Shown: positions 55,501 through 63,643 of the stretch, piece by piece
Layout of the letters: every line of letters begins with the position of its first letter
Numbering within the stretch: the first letter of the stretch is position 1
NCBI GenBank assembly: GCA_965215295.1
Contig: OZ244045.1
Coordinates: 2,046,001-2,110,000, forward strand
From: HK1 sp965215295
Lineage (GTDB): Bacteria; Pseudomonadota; Gammaproteobacteria; HK1
DNA length: 64,000 nt
Direction: 5' to 3'
Position numbers and translations under genes: made by a program
Notes under the pieces: generated by a model
What the model was told of the DNA's origin: nothing
The model's database searches: none
Seen by the model: the letters and a program-made list of their open reading frames with translations, nothing else

Positions 55501-55814
55501 GGACTTTCGGGATTTCCGCGATTCGTGGCGACTCGATCTACCTGAGCGGGCAATCGCCGGCATGGACGGAGCCGGACTTTCGGGATTTCCGCGATTCGTG
55601 GCGACTCGACCTGCCTGAGCAGGCAATCGCCGGCATGGACGGAGCCGGACTTTCGGGATTCACGCGATTCGTGGCGACTCGACCTGCCTGAGCAGGCAAT
55701 CGCCGGCATGGACGGAGCCGGACTTTCGGGATTCACGCGATTCGTGGCGACTCGACCTGCCTGAGCAGGCAATCGCCGGCATGGACGGAGCCGGACTTTC
55801 CGGACTCTCGCAGC
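55501..55814. repeat. 73-bp tandem repeat, four units plus a partial, each with a hairpin
   Basis: Units start at 55501, 55574, 55647, 55720 and 55793 (partial), each beginning ggactttcggga. Units 2-4 contain a short perfect palindrome tgcctgagcaggca; unit 1 has a weaker version. The copies are almost identical. The array lies between the convergent ruvX and miaA genes, where it could act as a bidirectional terminator or a REP-like element. The unit is not a multiple of three and no protein is implied. Confidence 0.95.
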
Positions 55815-55919
55815 GGTGGGAACGAGCGGCGGAAGCGTCCGGCGCGGGAATGGCGGGGAGCGGCATGACGACTCCCGGCAACGACGCAACGCCGCCGCCC
55901 GGCACGACCCTCGCCATCG

Positions 55920-56891
55920 TCACGGACGCGCTGTGCGCTCGACCCATGAGTCGACGTACGCGGCAACGCGCTCCGCCGCGTCCGGCGCGTGGCAATCGAC
56001 GCGAACCGCGGTCCGATCCGAGCGCAGCCACGTGAGCTGGCGCCGGGCGAGCTGCCGGGTCGCGGCAACCGCCCGCGCCGTCATCTCGTCGCGCGGGCAT
56101 CGTCCTTCGAGGTACGTCCACACCTGCCGGTAGCCGACGAGGCGCATCGAGGCGCTGCGCTCCGTCAGCGGCCAGTGCCGTCTCAGGTCGCGAACCTCGT
56201 CGACCAGCCCGATGTCCAGCATCCGCATGAACCGGGCCGCGATGTCCCGGTGGAGTGCGGCTCGATCCACCGGATCGAGCACGATGCGACACACCGGCCC
56301 GACGAGCCCGCCGCGACGCCCTCGGGCGAGCAACTCCGACATCGGCCGGCCGGCGAGCGCATGGACCTCCAGCGCCCGCTCGATGCGCTGCGGATCGTTC
56401 GGATGGATGCGCCGCGCCGACGCCGGATCGACGCCGGCGAGCCGTGCATGCATCGCCGGCCACCCTGCGCGGTCCGCCTCGCGTTCGATCTCGGCCCGCA
56501 CTGTCGGATCCGCCGGCGGCAGCGTCGTGAGACCGCTCTCCAGCGCCCGGAAATACAGCCCCGTGCCCCCGACGAGCAGCGGAATCCTCCCCGTGGCCCG
56601 TATGTCCGCGATCGCGCCCATCGCATCGTCGCGGAACTCGCCCGCCGAATAACGTTCGTCCGGGTCCCGGATATCGATGAGCCGATGCGGCGCTCGGACC
56701 AGCACTTCGCGGCCGGGCTTGCCCGTGCCGATGTCCAGGTGCCGGAACACCAGCGCCGAGTCCACGCTGACGATCTCGTAGGGACCATGCTCGGCGAGTG
56801 CCGCCGCGATCCGGGTCTTGCCGGCCGCGGTGGGCCCCATGAGGAAGACCACGGGCCCCGTTCCCGGACGTTCTTCGTCCCCCACCTTCAT
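55920..56891 (-). CDS. miaA: tRNA dimethylallyltransferase MiaA
   Basis: This is a 323-residue protein. It has the P-loop FLMGPTAAGKTRIA, the D-S motif EIVSVDSALVFRHLDIGTGK, the substrate region LLVGGTGLYFRALESGL and the swinging-domain part RIHPNDPQRIERALEV. MLVGYRQVW appears in the family form MRLVGYRQVW. It adds a dimethylallyl group to A37 of tRNAs reading UNN codons. MiaA is classically next to mutL; here mutL is ~1.5 kb upstream on the same strand, with a DUF4143 ATPase gene between them. Hfq, which often follows, is absent; the repeat array lies downstream. Confidence 0.95.
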   Translation of the reverse strand: MKVGDEERPGTGPVVFLMGPTAAGKTRIAAALAEHGPYEIVSVDSALVFRHLDIGTGKPGREVLVRAPHRLIDIRDPDERYSAGEFRDDAMGAIADIRATGRIPLLVGGTGLYFRALESGLTTLPPADPTVRAEIEREADRAGWPAMHARLAGVDPASARRIHPNDPQRIERALEVHALAGRPMSELLARGRRGGLVGPVCRIVLDPVDRAALHRDIAARFMRMLDIGLVDEVRDLRRHWPLTERSASMRLVGYRQVWTYLEGRCPRDEMTARAVAATRQLARRQLTWLRSDRTAVRVDCHAPDAAERVAAYVDSWVERTARP

Positions 56892-57094
56892 CGTCTCGTT
56901 CCGGGCCGACGAGGGGGCATCGGCGTGGCCTCCGTACTCCGCGAGCCACCGCTCGCCAGCCTCGAAAGCTCCTCGGGAGTCGAGGCCGCGGCTGCCTCTA
57001 CTGGGGGTCGGTCCGGTCCGGCGGACGGGCGGCCGTGAGAGAGGCAGGAGCCGGACGGGAGGTCCGGAATCACGATGGACATGTAACGCCGGCA

Positions 57095-57127
57095 GTGTCC
57101 CGGTTCGGCTTCTTCAAGCCGGGACAC
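57095..57127 (-). terminator. hairpin between ATPase gene and miaA
   Basis: The arms gtgtcccgg and ccgggacac (57095-57103 and 57119-57127) form a perfect 9-bp stem, with a nested ggctt/aagcc in the loop. The hairpin follows the stop of the leftward ATPase (57160) and precedes miaA. There is no T-run after it, so termination would be weak or Rho-aided. Confidence 0.45.
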
Positions 57128-57159
57128 TACCGTCCTCCCGCCACGGCAGGCTCACCCGA

Positions 57160-58305
57160 TCAGGCGGCCGGGCCGGTCGCGAGGTCGGGGATCCCGGTCA
57201 CCGGCAGCACGCTGACCCGCTCGTCGAGCCGGTACGGCTCGGGGCCGGGATAGACGATCCACAGGTGCCGCAGGGGCAGGTCGCGCAGCACCGCGCGGAT
57301 GCCCTTCGTCATCCCGGGCGCATCCTGGTACTTGAACTCCATTCCCCACAACGCACCGTGTGCCTGCCACACCAGATCCAGCTCCGCGCCGGTGTGGGTG
57401 CGCCAGAAGTACGGATCGGCCACACCCATCAGGCGGACAGCCTGCTCCATGGCGAAGCCCTCCCATGATGCGCCGAGCTTCGGATGGGACTCCAACTGCA
57501 AGGATGTCGCGATGGTGTGCAGGGCGTGAAACAGGCCGCTGTCCCGGATGTACAGCTTGGGCGCCTTCACGAGCCGCTTGCCGACGTTCGCGTGCCACGG
57601 GGGCAGCAGGCGGATCATGAACGTACCGCTGAGGATTTCGAGGTAGCGGCGAACCGTGTGATCGGAGACGCCGAACGATCGGCCAAGCTCGGAAAGGTTG
57701 AGCGTCTGGCCGTGGTAGTGGCTCACCATCACCCAGAATCGACGCAGGGTCTCCGCCGGAACGGAGATCCCGAGGGCGGGGATGTCGCGTTCCAGGTGGC
57801 TGCGGATGAAGTCTTCCCGCCAGAGAGCGGAGGCGGTGTCGCCATCGGCCAGATAGCTTCGAGGGAACCCGCCCCGAAGCCACAGCTTGCGCCATTCGCC
57901 GACGCCGGTCTCGTCGAGCGCCAGGGGACCGAGGTCGTGGTACGCGACCCGTCCGGCGAGACTCTCGGAGACCTCCTTCACGAGATCCGGCGAGGCGCTG
58001 CCGAGCAGCAGGTACCGTGCGGCCGACTGGCGATCCGCAAGGACGCGGAGCAGTGGAAAGAGATCCGGCTTGCGCTGCACTTCGTCGATCACGACGGTAC
58101 CGTTCAAGCCCTCCAGAGCGGTTTGCGGCTCGTCCAGGCGGGCCAGGCTCCTCGGGTCTTCGAGGTCGAAGAAATGCTCCGCCTTCAATGAGCGGGCCAA
58201 CGTCGTCTTGCCGCACTGCCGGGGACCGAGGAGTGCCGTGACGGGCGAACGGCGGAGCCCGGCCCGAATGGCCTCCAGCTCCCGTGGACGAGGCAGGTGA
58301 AGCAT
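57160..58305 (-). CDS. AAA ATPase with DUF4143 domain
   Basis: This is a 381-residue protein of the AAA_14/DUF4143 family. Walker A is LLGPRQCGKTTLARSL near residue 28, Walker B is TVVIDEVQRKPDLFPLL, and the sensor region is YLLLGSASPDLVKEVSES. The C-terminal DUF4143 part starts near ERDIPALGISVPAETLRRFW and contains a winged-helix-like LGRSFGVSDHTVRRYLEILS and a restriction-endonuclease-like end (GAELDLVWQAHGALWGMEFK). The role of this family is unclear. It is often mobile and sits alone, and here it separates mutL from miaA. The ATG at 58305 begins 17 bp from a long perfect inverted repeat that could control it. Confidence 0.85.
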   Translation of the reverse strand: MLHLPRPRELEAIRAGLRRSPVTALLGPRQCGKTTLARSLKAEHFFDLEDPRSLARLDEPQTALEGLNGTVVIDEVQRKPDLFPLLRVLADRQSAARYLLLGSASPDLVKEVSESLAGRVAYHDLGPLALDETGVGEWRKLWLRGGFPRSYLADGDTASALWREDFIRSHLERDIPALGISVPAETLRRFWVMVSHYHGQTLNLSELGRSFGVSDHTVRRYLEILSGTFMIRLLPPWHANVGKRLVKAPKLYIRDSGLFHALHTIATSLQLESHPKLGASWEGFAMEQAVRLMGVADPYFWRTHTGAELDLVWQAHGALWGMEFKYQDAPGMTKGIRAVLRDLPLRHLWIVYPGPEPYRLDERVSVLPVTGIPDLATGPAA

Positions 58306-58321
58306 GGAGGCACGGTAACAC

Positions 58322-58368
58322 GGAAAACCTGAAAATTCGAACTATTCATTCGAATTTTCAGGTTTTCC
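58322..58368. repeat. perfect 20-bp inverted repeat with 7-base loop
   Basis: Arms 58322-58341 and 58349-58368 are exact reverse complements (ggaaaacctgaaaattc...), with loop ctattca. The element is strikingly AT-rich in a ~70% GC neighbourhood. It lies between the mutL stop (58408) and the ATPase start (58305), all leftward. It could be a terminator for mutL, a binding site for a regulator of the ATPase, or a mark of insertion. Confidence 0.95.
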
Positions 58369-58407
58369 TGCTGTCCGAGGCGAAGCTCGTCTTCGTCACC
58401 ATGCGCT

Positions 58408-60168
58408 TCATCGACGCGACGCGGGGAAGAGACGGCGCAATGCCGCCTCGTCGATGCCGGCCACTCCGGCGCTCAGCCCGCCTGCGAGCGCCGCCTCGAT
58501 GACCTCGTCGGCGTCGCCACCGGCGAGGCCCGGTCCCGCGAGGGCGACGAGCGCATCGACGAGGCTCGCAACCGGTCCCCGGGCCTTCGCCCACCCGACG
58601 ACGGCGTCGAGCAGCTCCTCCGCCTCGACTCCGGCGAGGCACGCGGGTACCGCCCGGAGGGTGAGCGCGTCCGGCGCGCCGCGGCGGATCTCGACCCCCA
58701 GCGACCGGAGGGAGGCGCTCGCCTCGTCCACCGCGTCGGCGTCGGCCTCGGACACCGCCGCCGTGTGAGGAATCAGCAGCGGACGCGAGGTCGGGGGAGC
58801 GGTGCGGACAGCCGCGTCGAGCCGGTCGCGGACCAACGCCCGGCGTCCGGCTCCGAGATCGATGAGCAGGAGCTTCCCCCGATCTTCGACGAGCACGTAC
58901 GCGCCGAGGCGGACCCGGCCGCGCGCGGCGCCGGCCTCCCCGGAGCGAGGCGCCGACGACAGCGCCGCGTAGGCTGAAAGGTGCTCTGCGACCCGGCCCG
59001 GGCCGGGCCGCGCGCCGCCGGCCGGATAGGGGACCGGACCGGCGGCGGCCGGCGCCGGCGCGGCGCCTTCCGCCGGCGGCATGCCGGCCTCCAGCGCCAT
59101 CGGAACGGTCTCCGGCGGGGTCTGCGAGGAGAACCCGCCGAGCGCCCGCGCGGTCGCGTGGCGGACGAAATCGTGGACGTGGCGGGGCTCGCGGAAGCGG
59201 ACCTCGTGCTTGGTCGGGTGCACGTTGACATCGACCGCGGCCGGAGCGATGCCGAGATGGAGGACGAACGCCGGATATTCCGCGCCCGCGAGGGTGTCCC
59301 CGAACCCGACGCGAACCGCGTGCCGCACGACGTCGTCGCGCACGCTCCGCCCGTTGACGAAGAGGAACTGCAGGTCCGGGCGAGCCCGCGCCGCGCGTGG
59401 CGGGGCCAGGAATCCGTGGATCGAAAGATCGCCCGCGTCGAAGGAGATCTCGAACGCGCCCGCCGCGAACTCCTCCCCCAGCAGGCGCGAGAGACGGCGC
59501 GGAGGCTCCATGCGGCGGTTTGCGTCGAGGACCTTGCGGGCATCGTGGTGGAGCGTGAACGAGACGTCGGGGCGCGCGAGGGCGAGGCGGCGCACCGCGT
59601 CCTCGGCGTGCCGCAGCTCGGTGCGGGGCGTGCGCAGGAACTTGCGGCGGGCCGGAACGTTGAAGAACAGATCGCGCACTTCCACCGAGGTCCCGGCCTT
59701 CGACGCCGCGGGCTCCACCGCGGCGGCCACCCCGCCCTCGACCCGCACCCGCGCGCCGTTCGCGGCGTCCCGCGGACGGCTCTCCAGGACGAGCCTGGAC
59801 ACCGAGGCGATGCTGGGCAGCGCCTCCCCTCGAAACCCCATGCTCGCGATGCGGTCCAGATCGTCGAGGGTCGCGATCTTGCTGGTGGCGTGGCGCGAGA
59901 GCGCCAGCACGAGCTCGCCGGAGGGGATCCCGAACCCGTCGTCACGCACCCGGATCAGGCGGGTCCCGCCCGTCTCGAGCTCGACGGCGATCGTCTCCGC
60001 ACCCGCGTCGAGGGCGTTCTCCACGAGCTCCTTGACCACGGACGCGGGCCGCTCCACCACCTCCCCCGCCGCGATCTGGTTCGCGAGCACCCCGGAGAGG
60101 GCCCTGATCGGGGGCCGCGCCGCGTGTTCACTCGCCCCTGCGACCGCTTCCGGTTTCCGACCGTCCAT
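58408..60168 (-). CDS. mutL: DNA mismatch repair protein MutL
   Basis: This is a 586-residue protein. The GHKL ATPase is standard: QIAAGEVVERPASVVKELVE, NALDAGAETI, RDDGFGI, SRHATSKI and MGFRGEALPSIASV. Next comes the transducer with VDVNVHPTKHEVRFREP. A Pro/Ala-rich linker leads to the dimerisation domain from ~residue 420. That domain lacks the usual DQHAxxER endonuclease motif (here LIDLGAGRRALVRDRL) and the C-terminal CPHGRP zinc motif, so it is probably a non-nicking MutL. The ATG at 60168 was chosen over an adjacent GTG; ggagcggg precedes it. It coordinates mismatch repair with MutS, whose gene is not in the window. Confidence 0.95.
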   Translation of the reverse strand: MDGRKPEAVAGASEHAARPPIRALSGVLANQIAAGEVVERPASVVKELVENALDAGAETIAVELETGGTRLIRVRDDGFGIPSGELVLALSRHATSKIATLDDLDRIASMGFRGEALPSIASVSRLVLESRPRDAANGARVRVEGGVAAAVEPAASKAGTSVEVRDLFFNVPARRKFLRTPRTELRHAEDAVRRLALARPDVSFTLHHDARKVLDANRRMEPPRRLSRLLGEEFAAGAFEISFDAGDLSIHGFLAPPRAARARPDLQFLFVNGRSVRDDVVRHAVRVGFGDTLAGAEYPAFVLHLGIAPAAVDVNVHPTKHEVRFREPRHVHDFVRHATARALGGFSSQTPPETVPMALEAGMPPAEGAAPAPAAAGPVPYPAGGARPGPGRVAEHLSAYAALSSAPRSGEAGAARGRVRLGAYVLVEDRGKLLLIDLGAGRRALVRDRLDAAVRTAPPTSRPLLIPHTAAVSEADADAVDEASASLRSLGVEIRRGAPDALTLRAVPACLAGVEAEELLDAVVGWAKARGPVASLVDALVALAGPGLAGGDADEVIEAALAGGLSAGVAGIDEAALRRLFPASRR

Positions 60169-60251
60169 CACACCCGCTCCTTCCCTTCAATCAGTCCGAT
60201 GTCCGGCTCGTGGCCTTCGATCACCACCGTCCAGGCCCACCAGTCCGGCGC

Positions 60252-60359
60252 CCGCTCCCGACTTCGTCCCTCGGCGGTCGCCGCACCGGCGCCTGCGAGC
60301 GGGACCTCTGCGTCGAACCGCTCCCGACTTCGTCCCCCGGCGGTCGCCGCACCGGCGCC
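60252..60359. repeat. 66-bp tandem repeat between mutL and rlmD
   Basis: Two copies of ccgctcccgacttcgtccc, each extending ~42 bp through ggcggtcgccgcaccggcgcc, begin at 60252 and 60318. They differ at about one position. The repeat lies in the ~200-bp gap between the rlmD stop and the mutL start and may be a degraded REP-like or terminator element. Confidence 0.85.
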
Positions 60360-60374
60360 GTCGCGGCGCCGCGG

Positions 60375-62015
60375 TCATTCCGCCGGTACCGCTCCGCCGT
60401 CACCGGATTCACCTCTCGGGCCACCGGCGTGGCGACGCTTCCGGTCCCGATGACCCCGGCACCCGTCGCGGTGCTCGGCCAGCTCGAACTCCGCGACCGA
60501 CTCGATGTGGCTCGTGTGCGGGAACATGTCCACGAGGCCGGCCCGGGTCAAGGTGTAGCCGTGCCCGTGGACGAGGCGCGCGGCGTCACGCGCCAGGGTG
60601 TCGGGATTGCACGATACGTAGACGATGCGGGACGGCGGGGCGAGAGGCACGTGGTCGACGAGCACCCCGGCCCCGGCCCTGGGCGGATCGATCAACAGCT
60701 TGACCCATCCGCGACGCAGCCAGTCCCGTACCACCGCCTCGTCGCCGAGGTCCGCGCGATGGAACGACGCGGGGAGCCCGTTGCCGGCCGCGTTGGCGCG
60801 CGCGCGCTCGACCATCTCGGCCCCGACCTCCAGCCCGGTCACCGCCGCGCCGCGGGCCGCCAGCGGCAGGCTGAAGTTGCCGAGCCCGCAAAAGGCGTCG
60901 AGCACCTTCTCGCCCGGCGCGGGAGCGACCATCGACACCACCCGCTGCACGAGGGCACGGTTCACCTCGGCATTGACCTGAACGAAGTCGAGCGGGGAGA
61001 AGGCGAGGCGGATTGCGCCGCCCTCGCGCGGGTCCTGCCGGTCCGTGGCCGCGCGGGGGCCGGGTCGAATGACGACGCCGGTGACGACCTCGGGGTCGTC
61101 GAGGGAGTCATGCGGGCCGGAGGACGCGGCGACGCCCGGGCCTGCGTCGGCGCCGGCCACGAAGCCGGATGCGGCGGGCGAGCGGTGCGGGTCCGAGGCC
61201 GGGGCGGGAGGTACGCCGGGGTCGGTGGCGAGCGTGACGCGGGGAGCGGCGAGCGTGTAGCGCAGACCCGAAGCCGCGGGGACGAACGCCCTGGCGGTGT
61301 CCGGGCCGCCCGGCTGTAGCCAGACCCCGACCCCGTACCGGTGTCCGAACGCCTCGATGGCCGCGAGGTCCTCGGTCGAGAGTGGATCCAGGTGGCGAAT
61401 GACGAGGACGGCGGCGTCCTCTCCCGCCGCGACCTCGATCTGGGGGATTCTCGCGTTTGCGTCCAGTGAGCCCACGAGCGCGCGCAGAGGCATGACGAGC
61501 GGACCGAGCGGGTCCGCGAGCACCTCGCAGTCGGTCATGTCCGCGACCCGGTCGGGGCGGCGCTCGCGAAACCCCACCAGCGCCCCGCGGCCGGTGACGT
61601 AGCGCGCGCCGAGCCGCGCCTTGCGGCGATACCGCCAGGGAGACCCGGCGAGCGGCGGCAGGACCTCCCGCGGTGCGACATCGCCTCCGGTGGAGAGCGT
61701 CCGGAGCAGGATGCGCTCCTTGTGACGCAACTGCGCTTCGCGGGACAGGTGCTGAAGGCTGCATCCGCCGCAGCGCTCGTAGAAGCGGCATCGCGGCTCG
61801 ACCCGGTCCGGGGACGGCTCCAGGACCTCCTGCACGACCGCCTCGTCGTAGCTCCGGCGTCGCCGCAGGCGCCGGTACACGACGGTCTCGCCCGGCAGCG
61901 CCCCGTACACGAACATCGTCTTCCCGTCCACCCGGCCGACCCCGCGCCCCCCGGGGTCGAGGTCGTGGATGCGCGCGGTGCCGACCCCGCCTCCCGCGGT
62001 TCCGGCTCGGCTCAT
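60375..62015 (-). CDS. rlmD: 23S rRNA (uracil(1939)-C(5))-methyltransferase RlmD
   Basis: This is a 546-residue protein. A TRAM domain leads to the Fe-S cysteine cluster CRFYERCGGCSLQHL, with a fourth cysteine in ADMTDCEVL. The methyltransferase part shows VLDAFCGLGNFSLPLAARGA, LLIDPPRAGAG and the catalytic SCNPDTLARDAARL. It makes m5U at position 1939 of 23S rRNA using SAM. About 85 residues of low-complexity sequence (VTLATDPGVPPAPASDPHRS and more) interrupt the link between the central and catalytic domains, and ~30 extra charged residues follow the usual C-terminus. It lies in a leftward row with the exonuclease and glycosylase genes. Confidence 0.92.
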   Translation of the reverse strand: MSRAGTAGGGVGTARIHDLDPGGRGVGRVDGKTMFVYGALPGETVVYRRLRRRRSYDEAVVQEVLEPSPDRVEPRCRFYERCGGCSLQHLSREAQLRHKERILLRTLSTGGDVAPREVLPPLAGSPWRYRRKARLGARYVTGRGALVGFRERRPDRVADMTDCEVLADPLGPLVMPLRALVGSLDANARIPQIEVAAGEDAAVLVIRHLDPLSTEDLAAIEAFGHRYGVGVWLQPGGPDTARAFVPAASGLRYTLAAPRVTLATDPGVPPAPASDPHRSPAASGFVAGADAGPGVAASSGPHDSLDDPEVVTGVVIRPGPRAATDRQDPREGGAIRLAFSPLDFVQVNAEVNRALVQRVVSMVAPAPGEKVLDAFCGLGNFSLPLAARGAAVTGLEVGAEMVERARANAAGNGLPASFHRADLGDEAVVRDWLRRGWVKLLIDPPRAGAGVLVDHVPLAPPSRIVYVSCNPDTLARDAARLVHGHGYTLTRAGLVDMFPHTSHIESVAEFELAEHRDGCRGHRDRKRRHAGGPRGESGDGGAVPAE

Positions 62016-62067
62016 GGCCGACAGCTCGCGTTCGACCGCCGTCTCGCACCTGATCGCCGCCTCGCGC

Positions 62068-62841
62068 TCAAGACGACCCCCACGCCCGGAGGAACTCCGC
62101 GAGGTGGTCGCGCCCGTCGTCCCTCAACGCCTCTCGCACTGTCTCGCACTCGCGTTCGCAGGCGTCGGGCAAGAGCCGCCCGCGCATCAGCTCGTAGCGG
62201 AGATGGACGAGGAACGTGTTCAGCGCGTCGACCTCGCAGTACGCGCGGATCCGCTCGACCTCACCGGCGACGTGCGCATCCCACACCCCGGAGCCGTCCA
62301 GGCCGAGCTTCCCCGGAAAGCCCAGCATCTGCGCCACCTCGTCGAGCGGGGCGAACGCGCGGTTCTGGTAGCCGGCGAGCACGTCCATCAGGTCGGTGTG
62401 CCGGGCGTGAAAACGATTGAGGTAGTTGTTCCAGCGGAAGCTCTGGTCGTCGTCTCCGGAGTCCCAGTAACGTGGAGCGCCGACACCGTGCAGCAACGCC
62501 CGGTAGTGCAGTACCGGGAGGTCGAAGCCGCCGCCGTTCCACGACACGAGGTTCGGCGAGTACCGCTCGATCCCGTCGAAGAAGCGCTCCACGAGCTCGC
62601 GTTCCGAAGACTCCGGGTCGCCCAGCGCCCACACCCGGAAGCGGTCCCCGGCCCGCAGCACCACCGCGATGGCCACGATCCGGTTCAGGTGGTGGGGCAT
62701 CATCTCCGTGCCCGCCGCCTGCTGCCGGCGCTGGCGCATGATCCGCGCGACCTCGACATCGCCGAGTCCGTCGAGCGCGAGCAACCGGCGGCCCGTGTCC
62801 ACGTCGGGCACCGTCTCGATGTCGAACGCGAGGACGTTCAC
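62068..62841 (-). CDS. predicted 3'-5' exonuclease, PolB-like (DnaQ fold)
   Basis: This is a 257-residue protein starting at GTG 62841, giving NVLAFDIETVPDVDTGRRLL. DxE motif I is FDIETVP, motif II is LVSWNGGGFDLPVLHYRALL, and motif III is YCEVDALNTFLVHLRYELMR, which together form the DEDDy-like set of the DNA_pol_B_exo2 family. It would remove nucleotides from 3' ends, but its biological role is not settled. One base separates it from the glycosylase stop upstream, so translation is probably coupled. It is frequently found near rlmD in proteobacteria. Confidence 0.85.
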   Translation of the reverse strand: MNVLAFDIETVPDVDTGRRLLALDGLGDVEVARIMRQRRQQAAGTEMMPHHLNRIVAIAVVLRAGDRFRVWALGDPESSERELVERFFDGIERYSPNLVSWNGGGFDLPVLHYRALLHGVGAPRYWDSGDDDQSFRWNNYLNRFHARHTDLMDVLAGYQNRAFAPLDEVAQMLGFPGKLGLDGSGVWDAHVAGEVERIRAYCEVDALNTFLVHLRYELMRGRLLPDACERECETVREALRDDGRDHLAEFLRAWGSS

Positions 62842-62842
62842 T

Positions 62843-63613
62843 TCAAGGCGGCGGCGCGGGATCGGAGAGCATCGAACGCAGCCTCGCCAGATCCGTCCAT
62901 GCCTTGCGCTTTTGCAGGGGACTGCGCAGGTAGTAGGCGGGATGGTACGTCACGAGCACCGGGAGGCGGTCTTCACCGTACCGGTAGGTGCGGCCGCGAA
63001 GTTGTCCGACCGGCTTCGTCGTCGCCAGCAGCGATTGGGCCGCGACCCTTCCGACCGCGACCAGCAGGCGGGGGGAGACCGCCTCGATCTGGCGTTCGAG
63101 GTACCCCGAGCAGGCGGCGATCTCGTCGGCCTGGGGATCCCGGTTGCGCGGTGGCCGGCACTTGACGATGTTCGCGATGTAGACGTCGCCACGCTCCAGG
63201 CCGATGGCGGCCAGCATGGCGTCGAGCAGCTTGCCGGCGCGGCCGACGAACGGCTCGCCCCGGGCGTCTTCTTCCGCCCCGGGAGCCTCTCCGATGAACA
63301 TGCACTCCGCGTCCGGCCGGCCGGTGCCGAATACGGTGTGCGTCCGGGTTCCGTGCAGCGCGCACTTGCGGCACTCGCGCACCTGCGCGTCGATCGCTTC
63401 CAGTGCGGGGGACGCGGGAGCCGGCGAGGCTCCGGCTCCGAGCGCGGCTGGCGGGACATCCGCCCGCTCCGGCGCGGAAGCCGGCGCAGCCCCGGTCTCC
63501 GTCTCCGCGGCGGGCGGCGGGACCTGCGCCCGGCTCGTCGCACGGGGGGCGCGGCGCAGTGCCCAGACCGGGATCCCGATCGCGTCGAGATGGGCGCGCG
63601 ACGGATGCGGCAA
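62843..63613 (-). CDS. family-4 uracil-DNA glycosylase
   Basis: This 256-residue protein has a flexible Ala/Pro-rich N-terminal ~75 residues, then the family-4 Fe-S and catalytic motifs: ECRKCALHGTRT, FIGEAPGAEEDARGEPFVGR, NIVKCRPPRNRDP, AACSGYLERQ and TYHPAYYLRSP. The four cysteines are the 4Fe-4S ligands. It removes uracil from DNA. The frame begins at a TTG (63613); no ATG precedes it in frame after the pssA stop, so the TTG is used on position only. The opening HLDAIGIPVWALRR matches the family N-terminus, which supports it. It is co-linear with the exonuclease. Confidence 0.9.
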   Translation of the reverse strand: MPHPSRAHLDAIGIPVWALRRAPRATSRAQVPPPAAETETGAAPASAPERADVPPAALGAGASPAPASPALEAIDAQVRECRKCALHGTRTHTVFGTGRPDAECMFIGEAPGAEEDARGEPFVGRAGKLLDAMLAAIGLERGDVYIANIVKCRPPRNRDPQADEIAACSGYLERQIEAVSPRLLVAVGRVAAQSLLATTKPVGQLRGRTYRYGEDRLPVLVTYHPAYYLRSPLQKRKAWTDLARLRSMLSDPAPPP

Positions 63614-63643
63614 CTCGGCTCCCCGGACCGTGGCGGCCGACCC

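Noticed and set aside
55501..55814. Possible CRISPR array
   Set aside because: The units are contiguous 73-bp copies with no unique spacers, and no cas gene is present.
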